64,000 nucleotides of DNA from Theropithecus gelada (lineage: Eukaryota > Chordata > Mammalia > Primates > Cercopithecidae), in the NCBI RefSeq assembly GCF_003255815.1, contig NC_037681.1, positions 85,663,703-85,727,702 on the forward strand, written 5' to 3'. Below are positions 1 through 11,067 of this stretch, piece by piece (position 1 is the stretch's first letter; each line of letters begins with the position of its first letter). Below the pieces are notes generated by a model, which saw nothing but the letters and a program-made list of their open reading frames with translations, had not been told where the DNA came from and searched no databases. Made by a program: the position numbers and the translations under genes.

Positions 1-244
1 GGAGAGAGGATGAACCATGCCGATGTGAGTGACCTGGGCTCGGGCTCGGGCTCAGCAGAGGAGGAGGCAGGGACGAAGGTGTGATCCAGACCACATCTCT
101 GGGGCCGCTGTGAAGACACAAAACAGTTTCTGTGCATGGATTCTTTGAGTCACGTGATACCATTTGCAGGCATGAACAATATCTGTTTTATAGGGAAGGC
201 TGGCTGAGGTACTAAAGTTGAGACAGAAGAGCCTGTGGGTAAGA

Positions 245-440
245 AAAAGAGCCCTGGAGCCCAGGTGCCTGGATTGAAATCCCAGCTTTGCTATCTATAG
301 TTGTGTAATGTCCACTGTGTATGCTTTGGTCTGCTCATCTGTAAAATGGGAATGATCATAGCAGCCACACCAGGGTTGTGGGGAAGATTGAGCGAGTTAG
401 CACAGGAACAGCACACAGAATAATGAGCATGTGGTAAAAC
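245..440 (+). repeat. MIR SINE
   Basis: Degenerate but readable MIR core in sense orientation: 'gagccc..ggattgaaatcccagctttgctat' followed by 'tctgctcatctgtaaaatgggaatgat' and 'ttgtggggaagattgagcgagttag'. Lies in the SLC1A4 intron. Confidence 0.8.
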
Positions 441-1177
441 ATTCAATTCATGTCAGCAAGGAGAGACACTCCAGAGGTTCGTCACAGGCAGGGCCTGGCA
501 CTGGGCTCGTGGACTGGCCTGCTGTAGCGGGGAATGGTAGTTCTTCCAACTTGAAGGAGCTTCTCAGGGCAATGAGGGTGAAATCTGCAAAAGAGACCTG
601 CACTGCCCAGACACCTCATCAGAGGGAACTTTGTGCCTGAGCTGGCCAGCTGGACAGGACCAGAGCTGACAGAAGCCCCCTCTCCTTCCTCACCCAGCCA
701 CCTCCTGTGCATGGAGAAGAGGCATCCAAGAGGTGCTTGGCCAGGAACAGGGAAATAGGGCACCAGGCCAGCTGCCCAGCAGAGACCTGAAGTCACACAG
801 CCCGCCAGCCACCCCATCCCCTCTGATTCTGCAGACAGCAGGACCACACTCTGCGGGGAGTCAGCTCCCCAGTGCCCTCAGGGAAGATCACATTTTCCCC
901 TCTCTTCAAAATGTGCACAATACTTCCTCTGAGCTCCAGGGACAGGGGAATGGTATTAGCTAATCTATAGCACAACAAGCTAGCTTCTGAAAAGGACAGT
1001 GATATTTTCTCTGAGGTAGTATTTATATTTGCCGACGGGAGCGGAACACATATGAAGATTAACATCCACAGTAAAGCAGCGTTGACATGAGAAAAAGAAG
1101 GGAAGCTCCCACAGTGTATTATTCAGTGGAAGAAAAGCTAGACACATAACTGTATCTACACTATTATCCCAATATGT

Positions 1178-1481
1178 TTGTTTATTTGTTTACTTATTAG
1201 AGACACGGTCTTACTGTGTAGTCCAGGCTGAGTGCGATGGTGTCATCATAGCTCACTGAAGCTTTGAACTCCTGGACTCAAGCAATCCCCCCACCTCAGC
1301 CTCCTGAGTAGCTAGGATTACAGGCACACACTACCATGCCCAGCTAATTTGTTTATTTTTTGTAGAGACAGGATCTCACTATGTTGCCCAGGCTGGTCTC
1401 AAACTCCTGGCCTTAAACAGTCCTCCCACCTCAGCCTCCCAAATTGCTGGGATTACAGGCATGAGCCACTGTATCTGGCTT
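1178..1481 (-). repeat. AluJ-type SINE, antisense
   Basis: Full-length two-armed Alu in reverse orientation: T-rich head, 'gagacacggtcttactgtgtag', 'tcatagctcactgaagctttg', and the closing 'gctgggattacaggcatgag'. High divergence and J-type positions suggest AluJ. Confidence 0.9.
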
Positions 1482-1825
1482 ATGTGTGATTTTTAATGAT
1501 GGTATCTAATACATATAAAATACGTGTATAGAAAGGTGACCGGAAGGAAATAGATTAAAATGTGCACACAGATTCACTCAGTTGTGGACTAGGGGTGAGT
1601 GGCTTGTTTGCTTCTTTATGCTCTTTTTTATTCTTTCTATAAAAATAAAAAGTGTTTAAAGAAAATCAGTTTAGAACAAGGTAAAGCGTATGCCTTAGAA
1701 GCATGCTCTCCAGGAAGCAACAGGGCCGCTCACAATCATGACTTTCCCTCGGCATCCAGGCTGCCTGTGACAGGACCCGATCCCCCAGCAGTAGATGTAA
1801 TAGCTGCCTCTTCTTTTCCCGCCAG

Positions 1826-2060
1826 GGACCGGACCACCACGGTGGTGAATGTGGAAGGGGATGCCCTGGGTGCGGGCATTCTCCACCACCTGAATCAGAA
1901 GGCCACGAAGAAAGGCGAGCAGGAACTGACTGAGGTGAAAGTGGAAGCCATCCCCAACTGCAAGTCTGAGGAGGAGACGTCGCCCCTGGTGACACACCAG
2001 AACCCCCCTGGCCCCGTGGCCAATGCCCCAGAACTGGAATCCAAGGAGTCGGTTCTGTGA
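1826..2060 (+). CDS. SLC1A4: SLC1A4 (ASCT1) last coding exon, C-terminal 77 residues
   Basis: Encodes the end of the neutral amino-acid transporter ASCT1, a plasma-membrane Na+-dependent exchanger of Ala, Ser, Cys and Thr in the SLC1 family. The acceptor AG is at 1824-1825. The exon starts with the third base of a split codon and then reads DRTTTVVNVEGDALGAGIL, the end of the transport domain in SLC1 proteins. A hydrophilic cytoplasmic tail rich in K, E and Q follows, ending KESVL with stop TGA at 2058-2060. The last three residues (S-V-L) fit a class I PDZ ligand. Compared with the human tail as I remember it, there are about three substitutions (T in QELTEV, P in NPPGP, N in VANAP), suggesting a non-human primate. 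Only the 3' end of the gene is in the window; no frameshift or premature stop is present. Confidence 0.96.
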
Positions 2061-3264
2061 TGGGGCTGGGCTTTGGGCTTGCCTGCCAGCAGTGATGTCC
2101 CACCCTGTTCACCCAGCCGCCAGTCATGGACATAGGGCACTGCCCTTGCCAACTTTTACTCTCCCAAGCAATGCTTTGGCCCAGTTGCTGGCCTGAGGCT
2201 TACCTCTCGGCACTGGCATTGGGCTCCCCAGCCGGAACTGGTTACCAAGGACAAGGACACTCTGACATTCGGCTTGATCCACGTCCAGGTGCAACTGTGT
2301 GTACACCAGGGATCTGTTTGGAAACAACCCCTTGAGCTGCCAGGCTCAAGAAATCATGGACTCACAGGGTCCTGTGGTTATGCCTGGGAAAAATGTAGAT
2401 GTATTTCACTGTCCCCGGTCAGCTCTGCATCAGATGTTTTCTGAGCAAACCAAGGGAGTTTATGGTCATCTGTTGCATTGCCTCGAGTTGTAGTCATTGA
2501 AAAAATGCTCAAATTCTTAGCCATGGCTGGACTTTGCTGAGCTGGGACTCAGGTGTTTAAAGAGTCTGTGCTATAGCGAGGTGTGGGTAGCTTCTGATCC
2601 CTGGGTTCTGGGAGACTGCAGGTGCTCCACAATGTCAAGTTAGAAATACTCCAGGTGGGTGTCAGCACTGTGGGCGTCTCTGGTCCACAGCCTTAGGTAA
2701 ACAACTTAGATTCTGAGGTCAAAGGAAAAAGGAGAGGGGGCGAAGAGGGGCACAGCTTTCTCTAATCTAATGAGGACAGGACAGGTTTCACACACAATTG
2801 TCCCAGTTCTCATCCCAGCCCTGGGGCACTTTTCTGCTTCCTTCTGGAGGCCTGGGCCTCTGACAACACTGTAGCTTTTTCTCCATTCACTCTGATTTGG
2901 CAACAGGCCAGAGAGGGGCCTCCTTCACTGGGGAGGTGTGATGTAGTCATCACATTCAGGATGCTTGTTGATTTCTCATCTATTATTTGAATTCAACTGG
3001 ACACTCTGTAAAATGCTGCACTGCATAGTACACCACCACCCCAGAGAAAACCATGTACTAATTGGAGTGGGGTACCCCCATTTGCAGGTTCCCAGGTCCC
3101 CTGGCTTTGGCTGACTTCAAAATATAGATCCCTTTCTTGCCAGTACATCCAAGTTTAAAATTATCAGCAAAATGGTCCATGTTTTTCCAATTATCTGCTG
3201 ACGCGGTTCTAAGCTAAGTGAGGGGGAAGATCTGAGAGCCTGCTGTTTGTGGCTGTTGACGCAT

Positions 3265-3400
3265 AGTCGTGATGTAACAGGTCCTGGGGCCTCACTTTAC
3301 CCCATTTGTAAAATGGGGCTAATGTCACCTGCCTCTTACCTACCTCAGAGGGATTTGGTGAGGCAAACTGTTAATCTGTGAAGACGACCATTTCACGTCT
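3265..3400 (+). repeat. MIR fragment
   Basis: 'gcctcactttaccccatttgtaaaatggggctaatgtcacctgcctcttacctacctcagagggatt' is the MIR core in sense orientation, here inside the probable SLC1A4 3' UTR. Confidence 0.7.
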
Positions 3401-4151
3401 TGGATATCAAGTGCTAACCCAGTATGCTCTTCTTTTTTATGTAAGGGACAGCTTTCTCCATGGAGTCCTTCTGCTGGTCAGGATAGCGTTTCTGAGCAGG
3501 GCTTTGTTCTCTATGTGCGTTAGGACTTTTATCATGCCCTCATTCTATGTGTAGTTACTTGATAGCATCAGACACAGCCTCTTCCTAATGTCCTTCAAGT
3601 TTTCATGAACTAGCGACCCCACCTTCCACCATGGTTCTGGGCACCTGATTTTTGCTGTGAACCCCAGACCCAGGCACTGTTTCTGCCACCCTGTAACAGG
3701 CCATTAACGCTCCCCAGTGTTCAGCCTCCTTCATTCCCTTGTTTTCCCTGTTGCTATGTGTCACCTGGGCCCTACAGCAGGGGCACACGCTTATGGATGT
3801 GTGTACCATTGAGATGAGAATGGGCAGATGGAATGGAGACCATCGAGCCACACCCCCTTCTTAAAATTGGGGACATGAGCCTGAGCAGAAGGGGTGAAGA
3901 AGAGCCATGGGACACAGAGTTGACCCAGCCAGGGGGAAAACCCAGCTCTCTTTAAACCAGCTAAGCCCTTCCAGTCTCCTGTGAAGCCAGGAGGGACCAG
4001 GAACCATGCAGAGGAAACTGGAAACTTTTCTCCGCTGCGTAGAGCATGTTGCTGATACTCTTCTGTTTTCAAGGGAAACACATTGTTTGATTCCAAATGG
4101 CAAATGAACACTCACTATTTTTCAGGCTTCAGTAAATCTTTTTTCTTCTTT

Positions 4152-4238
4152 CATATATATATATACACACACATATATCTATACACACATATGTGTGTTA
4201 TGTGTATGTGTTGTATATATGTGTATGTGTATATATAG
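4152..4238 (+). repeat. Composite (TA)n/(CA)n/(TG)n tract
   Basis: Alternating purine-pyrimidine run of TA, CA and then TG units. It is centred on an exact 16-bp palindrome at 4183-4198 (acacacat|atgtgtgt), so the RNA could fold back. It lies in the probable 3' UTR of SLC1A4. Confidence 0.9.
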
Positions 4239-5048
4239 TTTTAGCTCCAAGCCAAGCAAGTTTGTGTTTGGATAGAGGTGAACTTAACTATTAACTACAA
4301 GTTGAACGTCTTTGGTATCTTGATTTTCCCATTTCTAAAGATGAATTTCACAAAGCCATAAAGCGTGAAATTAGAGCTGGACTTCAGACTCACTGGCTGA
4401 CCATCCTGTGTCGTGGCCTGGCCCTGCAGTAAGAAGCGTGTCTCAGTCTGGAGAAGGGTGCTTTCGAGGAGTGTGCAGGTGGCCCTTCCCTTGGAGGCGA
4501 GAAGAGAGAATGTGCCTTGTATCGTCCTGGTTTTCAGTCCACAGAGTCGGTAGACCAAGGGTTACCTGACTGGGGAAAATCTCACATCTCCTTGTCCGAA
4601 AACTTTTCCCCTGCTGTTCTCTTTCTAACATGTTGTCATAAATCTGTTCAGATACTGTTTATCTGACTGTTTTGTATGTGTGACAATTGCCTTAAAACAT
4701 AGCACAGTCCTCAGAAATGAATACAGTGTTTCCACCGGAATCTGCAGTTCCTTTATTCCCTTCTCGTGTGTTGAAGCGGCACTTGCTGATGGAGGAGCTG
4801 TTGCTCTTCTAGGAGATGGGCTTTGGGTGACTAAAGGGATTTGTTTTCCTTGCTCCTTTCATCAGGCACGAGCCCCTGAGGCAGGGCAGGCATGCTCAGG
4901 GGGCAGCGCTACTGCTGGAGCTGCTGTCGCTGATCCTTCTGCGGCCACCAGATTGCAACTGGGAAGTGTCAAGCTGCTCAGGGGCTTCCCAGACCACACC
5001 AGCAGGGCTCTTGCAAAAAGTGTGTGGTTTTGCTACATACTTCCATAA

Positions 5049-5689
5049 AGTTATGTCTTGTCAGAACAACTAGGTCAACAAGCCTTAACTGAGCATCTGC
5101 CGTAAGGCAAGCATCAAGTAGGAACAACAGGAAGAATTTGCCCCAGGCCCTAGGATTCTGGGAAAGTCCTTGAAAGAGAGCAGTTGCCCATGCCTCTACT
5201 ATGGCACCACCACACCTAGCCCATGCTTTTATATAATCTTGTTTTCAATGACACCACATTCCAGCAACATTAGGGAATCTAGACACCTCTTATAATAGGA
5301 TTATCCTGCAAACAGAGTGGAAGCCTCTGAAGAAACAGATCCCCTCTCTGACCTGAACATTTCCAGCTCTTCATATAATACAGGAACCAGTTTTCATTTC
5401 TGGGCAAGCCCCAAAGTATGAGGAGTTCACACCAATCAGGGGCCTGATGGGGCCTGTTAGGAGTAACAATTTGGATTCTTACCCTGAAGTGTGGTTGCCT
5501 TGATTCTCTGTTGTGGAGAGTGTTTGGAGGTTGGGATTAGTACTTGGTGAGTCAGTTTTCTGATGTAACCAAACCAAGATGAGCAAATCTACACTCTCAA
5601 ACCATCTCTTCCCTGGGGATCAGAAGGAGTGCTGATCTGATGAGCCACTTGAACCTGCTCACAGGAACTGTAAATCGTGTCTGAATAGC
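5049..5689. other. Unique intergenic sequence, nothing recognised
   Basis: Downstream flank of SLC1A4. No gene, RNA or repeat family was recognised on either strand. Confidence 0.5.
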
Positions 5690-5811
5690 ACAGACAATGT
5701 AGCAGGCAGGACCACAGGCTGTCTGGGTTCCACTCCCAGCTCTGCTGTTTGCTTGCTGCACGACCCTGGGCATGATAACCTCTCCATGCCACAGTCTCAT
5801 ATTTAAAATGG
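5690..5811 (+). repeat. MIR fragment interrupted by Alu
   Basis: 'ctgtctgggttccactcccagctctgctgtttgc...cgaccctgggcatgataacctctccatgcc' matches the sense MIR core. An Alu follows directly. Confidence 0.8.
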
Positions 5812-6095
5812 GGAGACCGAGTGCAGTGGCTCACACCTGTCATCCCAGCACTTTGGGAGGCCAAGGCAGGAGGACTGATTGAGGCCAAGAGTTTGAGACC
5901 AGCCTGGGAAGCAAAACAAGACCCTGTCACTATAAAAATTTTAAAAATTAGCTGCATGCCTATAGTCCCAGCTACTCCACAGGTTGGGGTAGGAGGATCA
6001 CTTGAACCTGGAGGTCAAAGCTGCAGCGAGCCCATGATCATGCCACTGCAGTCTAGACTGGGTGACAGAGTGAGAGTCTGTTTCAAAAAATACAT
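5812..6095 (+). repeat. AluJ-type SINE
   Basis: Sense Alu starting at gaccgagtgcagtggctcac, with a middle A-rich linker near 5935 and a right arm ending in gtgagagtctgtttcaaaa. Strongly diverged, hence J-type. Confidence 0.9.
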
Positions 6096-6135
6096 ATTCT
6101 TTTTAAAAAGTGTTTTCTTAAAAAAAGAAGAGCCT

Positions 6136-6362
6136 TAGCTGGGCACATTGGCTCACATCTATAATCCCAGCACTTTGGGAGGCCGAGGTGGGAGGATCAC
6201 TTGAGGTCAAGAGTTTGAGAGCAGCCTGGCCAACATGATTAAACCCCATCTTTACTAAAAATACAAACATTTAGCCGGGTGGGGTGGCGCGTGCCTGTAA
6301 TCCCAGCTACTTGGGAGGAGAATCGCTGGAACCCGGGAGGCAGAGGTCTCAAAAAAAAAAAA
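6136..6362 (+). repeat. Alu with most of the right arm deleted
   Basis: Sense Alu from agctgggcacattggctc. After 'gggaggagaatcgctggaacccgggaggcagaggtctc' it jumps to the A tail, so the B-box end of the right arm is missing. Confidence 0.88.
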
Positions 6363-7189
6363 GCCTTTTACCCAAACATGTGTAACTGATGAAGTTCAAC
6401 ATTGTAAGTTAAAGTGTGGTCTGGATCTAGGAAACTGATTCTGTTTACATTGGTGGGGCTGCCTCAGCATGCAGTTCCACCACCATTCATCTATTCTGTG
6501 CGAATGGAGCTTGCAGGAGTTGTGCAGTAGGTAGCCTTCATGGCTATAATGTGACAGCCCTGAACTGTGCGGGTGAGTTGCAGTTAAAAGCTTTGACTCT
6601 CAACTCAAACATAAAGCATGTTGAATCTGTCTTCCCTATAAATTGTTTCCCTTTTAATAGTTATGGGCTAATCAGTTTCAAAGCAATAGGGCTGCAGTCT
6701 AGAGGAACTTCCTTAATCAGCTTCATTAGTCATGATTTTTCCATTTGTGGTGTTCCTCTAACAAAGCATCTGTTTGTGGCTACGCGCTTTGTAGTATTAA
6801 TGAACCCTTTCTCTCTCTGGTCCTCAGAGCACCCTGGGTTGGCTAGCTGGATTGCTCACAGACCTTCCTCACCTCCAACCAAGCACCTTTAAGAGGACCA
6901 ATCTCGTGACAAAAGCATGGCCCTGAGATCTTGTGAGTGGTAGCCCACTCCATTCAGTCCTTCCAGAAACGCAGTACAACAATGGTCAGGCCTGAAAGAG
7001 CCCAGATGCCAAAAAGCACAGTGTTATAAACCCAACAAACTGATGTACAGGGGAGAAGTCAGTTTCGTAGTTTCCTTCAGGTGCGGGGAGAGGGGCCTGT
7101 GAAGTGCTAGGAATGCTCTATTTCTTGATCTGGATGGATGTTTGCTTTGTGATAATTCATTAGGTTATACACTTATGTGGTTTGTTTGT
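6363..7189. other. Unique intergenic sequence, nothing recognised
   Basis: No convincing exon, RNA gene or named repeat. Open frames here are short and lack similarity to anything I recognise. Confidence 0.5.
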
Positions 7190-7463
7190 CTTTTTGGGGA
7201 TGGAGTCTTGCTCTCTCACCCAGGCTGGTGTACAAAGGTGCCACCTCGGTTCAATGCAACCTCCGCCTCTCGGGTTCAAGTAATTCTCCCTGCTCAGCCT
7301 CCCAAGGAGCTGGGATTACAGGCTTGCTCCACCACACTCGGCTAATTTTTTGTATTTTTTTAGTATAGACGGGGTTTCACCATGTTGGCCAGGGCTGGTC
7401 TTGAACTCCTAACCTCAAGTGATCTGCCTGCCTCGGCCTCCCAAAGTGCTAGGATTACAGGCC
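7190..7463 (-). repeat. Alu, antisense, 5'-truncated
   Basis: Reverse Alu: 'gatggagtcttgctctctcacccaggctgg' through 'cccaaagtgctaggattacaggcc'. The usual gagccaccgcgcccgg terminus is missing. Confidence 0.9.
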
Positions 7464-7661
7464 ATTTATGTTTAATAAGTGTACGCTTTTACTTTTCACA
7501 AAGTGAGAAGAAAACACCAGGGGTGTAGGAGGTGGGTGGTAATTAGGGCCCAATGGAAGACCCGGTAGCAGTTACCAGTCACTTTGGATGACCATGTTTT
7601 TTCTCAGCTGTCCTGTGACCCATCAGAAATCCCCTCAGCTAACTGCACCTTGGTCATCTAG

Positions 7662-7860
7662 AGCAATGGTCGGCAAACTATGGCTCACAGGCCAAAGCCA
7701 GCCCATTGCCTGTTTCTGTATGGCCCATGGGCAGTGCCCCAGCATATGAGCAGCATGAGCCACAGAGGCCAAGCCTGGGTGTTTCCCTCCACCCCTGTCA
7801 GGGCCGACTTGCCCATAAGGCACAGGACTCACAGGGCCTGAGGCCCACAATGCTTTTAGG
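7662..7860 (+). repeat. Probable MER-type DNA transposon fragment
   Basis: 'gagcaatggtcggcaaactatggctcacaggccaaagccagcccattgcctgtttctgtatggccc' resembles widespread hAT-type MER elements beginning GGTCGGCAAACT. The subfamily is not assigned. Confidence 0.5.
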
Positions 7861-7874
7861 GGTCCACAAAATTT

Positions 7875-8050
7875 TCTTTATTATTATTATTATTTTTTTT
7901 TTGAAACAAGGTGTCGCTCTGTCGCCCAGGCTGGAGTGCAGTAGCATGATCACAGCTCACTGTAGCCTCCACCTTCTGGGCTTAAGCGATTGTCCCGCCT
8001 CAGCCTCCCAAAGTGCTGGGATTACAGGCGTGAGCCACTGCTCCAGCCCC
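7875..8050 (-). repeat. Short (about 175 bp) Alu/FLAM-like element, antisense
   Basis: A reverse Alu head (gaaacaaggtgtcgctctgtcgcc) runs straight into 'gcctcccaaagtgctgggattacaggcgtgagccac'. It is either a free left monomer or an Alu with a large internal deletion. The flanks share 'ccacaaaa..tttc', a possible target-site duplication. Confidence 0.8.
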
Positions 8051-8779
8051 ACAAAAATATTTTCATTTACTTTTAAATCAGAAAAATGTCCCCAGGATAT
8101 TGGGATGATGTGAACAGGTGGCTTGACGTTCATAGCAGGGACGCATGGGTGATTTTCCTATTATCAATTTTTGGTCTGCAACAAAATGAGGTACTGAAAC
8201 TCTGGCAAGTCTTTGCTGAGCCCTAGGATAAGCTGGGCTTGTAGGGCTCCCCAGGGGAGCAGCCCCCATTAGCAGAACCTACCCCCACCCCCCACGCCCC
8301 TACACACAGAGAAAGTGGGCATAGCAGGGCCTCTTCCTCAATAAAGTGCTAGCTGAGGAGACACTTGTCCAGGAATCCCTGATCTCACCCATTTCCACTT
8401 CACTAAAGCACACTGAAAAGCATTAGCCTGATACATACAAGATACCTGATGTATACATATCCATGGAGATTTAAGAAAGAAAGCAACCATCAACTGCTAA
8501 AATACTTCCCTGGAAGCTCGACCCTTCTATCAAAACCCAAATCCAGTCTGTCCCTAAGCGTGAGAGTCAAGGACAAGAGCACACCCATTTTTAGTAAATC
8601 TATGGCCTGCTGGGAACATGAGTCATTGCCCCTGGGTACCCAGCACCACTTTATAAATATAGAAGATAGTATGAAGTGACAAATGGATGGAGAAGTTTAA
8701 AAATCTTTAGAGGACTGAATCGTTATCATTCCTTATTTCTAATGTTTTGTAGTGTTTTCCTTCAGACAAAATTCCCTGT
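8051..8779. other. Unique intergenic sequence, nothing recognised
   Basis: No supported gene or named repeat. Contains a C-rich stretch near 8281-8305. Confidence 0.5.
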
Positions 8780-8799
8780 GTTCCCCAGCAGGCCGCATG

Positions 8800-8975
8800 A
8801 TGGGAACAGGACCATGAGAGAGTGAGCCAGCTGTGCTCCGGGGCTGACTCGGTAGTAGCCGTGTGTCCTTGGGCCGGCCACTTCCCCTTCCTGGCCTCAT
8901 TTTCCTCATCTGTGAACTGCGGGGTTGGACTAGATGGTCCCTGAGTTCTAAGTCTTTTCTGCTCCACTGCCTATA
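8800..8975 (+). repeat. MIR/MIR3 fragment
   Basis: 'tgtccttgggccggccacttccccttcctggcctcattttcctcatctgtgaactg' followed by 'ggttggactagatggtccctgag', a MIR3-style ending. Confidence 0.7.
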
Positions 8976-9157
8976 GAACGTTAAGGAAAATTGAAAAGGA
9001 AGACTTTCCAAGAGGGACAGCAGAACAGGACTAACAGTCCACCATGGTATTTTTCTTGCCTGTGGTTCCCAACCTGGATGCATATTAGACTACTCTGGGA
9101 ACCCTGAAAAATCCCATGCCCAGGCCATACCCCAAAGCAAATAATCAAAATTTCTGA

Positions 9158-9543
9158 GGCCGGGCGCGGTGGCTCACGCCTATAATCCCAGCACTTTGGG
9201 AGGCCGAGGCGGGCGGATCACAAGGTCAGGAGATCGAGACCATGGTGAAACCCCGTCTCTACTAAAAATAGAAAAAATGAGCCGGGCGCAGTGGCGGGCG
9301 CCTGTAGTCCCAGCTACTCGGGAGGCTGAGGCAGGAGAATGGCGTGAACCCGGGAGGCGGAGCTTGCAGTGAGCCGAGATTGCGCCACTGCACTCCAGCC
9401 TGGGCTACAGAGCGAGACTCCGTCTCCAAAAAAAAAAAAAAAAAAAAAAAAAAANNNNNNNNNNNNNNNNNNNNNNNNNNNNNNNNNNNNNNNNNNNNNN
9501 NNNNNNNNNNNNNNNNNNNNNNNNNNNNNNNNNNNNNNNNNNN

Positions 9544-9592
<49 letters not shown>
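9158..9592 (+). mobile_element. AluY, Yd-like (12-nt deletion), with assembly gap in its tail
   Basis: Little-diverged Alu with AluY-type right arm (aatggcgtgaacccgggaggcggagcttgcag). Relative to AluY, cctggctaacac is missing between 'gagaccat' and 'ggtgaaa' at 9243/9244, the hallmark I know for the Yd lineage. The flanks aaatttctg / aaattctg look like a target-site duplication. The A tail is interrupted by 89 Ns. Confidence 0.9.
9455..9543. other. Assembly gap (89 Ns) in poly-A
   Basis: Run of N flanked on both sides by A only. It is most likely an unresolved homopolymer tail of the AluY, so apparent open frames across it are meaningless. Confidence 0.99.
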
Positions 9593-9594
<2 letters not shown>

Positions 9595-9941
9595 CTGGGG
9601 GTGAGACCCAAGCACCAGTGTTTTCAAAGCTGCCCAGGGGTTTCAGCCAAGGCTGAGAACTACCAGGTCAGCAGCAGTGTGGGCAGCCTAGGAATTCTGC
9701 ATTTAACAAGCTCCTGGCAAATACTTGGGCATGTGGTGTTTGAGAATCACAGACCTAGTACCCTCAGCATCTGTGGGCACCCAGGTTCATGGTCTTTTCT
9801 GGAAAACTCCATTCTAGGTAATTCCCCAAAAGCCTCTAACTACAGTGGCCATGGATGACCTCATTTGAGGGGAAATCTGCTCTTGTTTATACCCTGTTGG
9901 CCAAGGAGGTGATCTTTCCACAAACAAAACTGAAATGCAGG

Positions 9942-10262
9942 GCCAGGCATGGTGGCTGATGCCTGTAATCCCAGCACTTTGGGAGGCTGAGGCAGGTGGA
10001 TCACCTGAGGTCAGAAGTTCAAGACCAGCCTGACCAACATGGTGAAACCCCGTCTCTACAAAAAACACAAAAATTAGCCGGGTGTGGTAGTGCACACCTA
10101 TAGTCCCAGCTACTCAGGAGGCTGAGACAGGAGAATTGCTTGAACCCAGGAGGCGGAGGTTGCAGTGAGCCAAGATCACACCACTGTACTCCAGCCTGGG
10201 CAATAGAACGAGACACTGTCTCAGGAAATAAATACATAAATACATAAATACATAAATAAAAG
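9942..10262 (+). repeat. AluS-type SINE with (ATAAATAC)n-like tail
   Basis: Full sense Alu from ggccaggcatggtggc to 'gagacactgtctcagg', followed by a short tandem tail of aaatacat units. Confidence 0.92.
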
Positions 10263-10410
10263 TGCCTCTACTGGTGTCTTGCAATACAATGTCTCAAAAG
10301 CAAAAAACAAAAAAAACTGCAGTGCAATTTCACACTCTGATTGTTGTAACATGGACAATTACAGAATCATCATTTCCATGTTTCACCTTGCTGCTACCTG
10401 TGGTTCCATT

Positions 10411-10744
10411 AAGAATCAAGAATTCTTTTTTTTTTTTTTTTTTTTTTTGAGATGGAGTCTCGCTCTGTTGCCCAGGCTGGAGTGCAGTGGTTCAATCTCG
10501 GTTCACTGTAACCTCCACTTCCCAGGTTCAAGCGATTCTCTTGCCTCAGCCTCCTGAGTAGCTGGGACAACAGGCGTGCACCACCATGCCCAGCTAATTT
10601 TTCTATTTTTAGTAGAGACAAGATTTCACCATATTGGCCAGGCTGGTCTCAAACTCCTGACCTCATGATACTCCTGCCTCGGCCTCCCAAAGTACAGGGA
10701 TTACAGGCATGAGCCACCAAGCCTGGCCAAGAATCAAGAATTCT
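10411..10744 (-). repeat. AluS-type SINE, antisense, with perfect 16-bp TSD
   Basis: Reverse full-length Alu flanked by identical copies of aagaatcaagaattct at 10411-10426 and 10729-10744. The duplication proves retrotransposition at this site. Confidence 0.95.
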
Positions 10745-10904
10745 TTAAGGAGAGACAGTATTTGAATGGGAAGCTGGCCTCCAGCCACAAATGTTACTTA
10801 CTACAAAAACCTACGAGGTTATCTGAAAGCCTCAGACAATGCCTGTGGAGAGAGGAAGAAAAGCCACATTCACAAGGATAAATAGGGCAGAGTAGAAACC
10901 CTAT

Positions 10905-11035
10905 CCACTGGTTCTCAATGTTGAAGGCTCATTCGATTCACTCACGCTAAAAAAAAAAAACAAAAACACCAGCACTCCACCCACAAAGATTCTGATTAGA
11001 CTGGTTTGGGTTTGTGCCTGAATACTGGGATTTTC
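10905..11035 (+). repeat. MER5-type element
   Basis: 'actggttctcaatgttgaaggctcattcgattc...ccagcactccacccacaaagattctgatta' resembles MER5, with an internal A-rich expansion near 10950. Confidence 0.6.
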
Positions 11036-11067
11036 TTTTCTTTTCAAATTTTTATAAAGGGGAAAGT

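Larger units (their letters stand above)
1..1825 (+). other. SLC1A4: SLC1A4 last intron (3' part)
   Basis: Non-coding sequence leading into the splice acceptor at 1824-1825, which is preceded by a pyrimidine-rich stretch (ctcttcttttcccgccag). It holds a MIR and an AluJ-type element, listed separately. No other exon of the gene was recognised here; the upstream exons must lie before the window. The intron assignment is inferred from the downstream exon. Confidence 0.85.
2061..5048 (+). other. SLC1A4: SLC1A4 3' UTR (distal end uncertain)
   Basis: Non-coding sequence after the SLC1A4 stop, largely unique until a MIR fragment near 3270 and an AT/GT tract at 4152-4238. No canonical AATAAA was found in the expected range. 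CATAAA variants occur near 4638 and 5043, so the cleavage site is not fixed and the given end is a guess. RNA-seq or 3'-end data would decide it. Confidence 0.5.
9058..9757 (+). repeat. MER5-type hAT element(s) split by an AluY
   Basis: Left part 'gtggttcccaacctggatgcatattagactactctggg'. Right part after the Alu: 'ttctgcatttaacaagctcctggcaaatacttgggc...gtttgagaatcacagacc'. Together they resemble the MER5A/B consensus. The right part may contain two partial copies. Confidence 0.7.

Noticed and set aside
1599..1825. Open frame extending upstream of the SLC1A4 last exon
   Set aside because: It crosses the splice acceptor at 1824-1825. Upstream residues do not resemble SLC1 proteins, and the frame is intron readthrough.
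9262..9656. Open frames running through the N gap
   Set aside because: Created by poly-A/poly-T and unknown bases; not evidence of coding.
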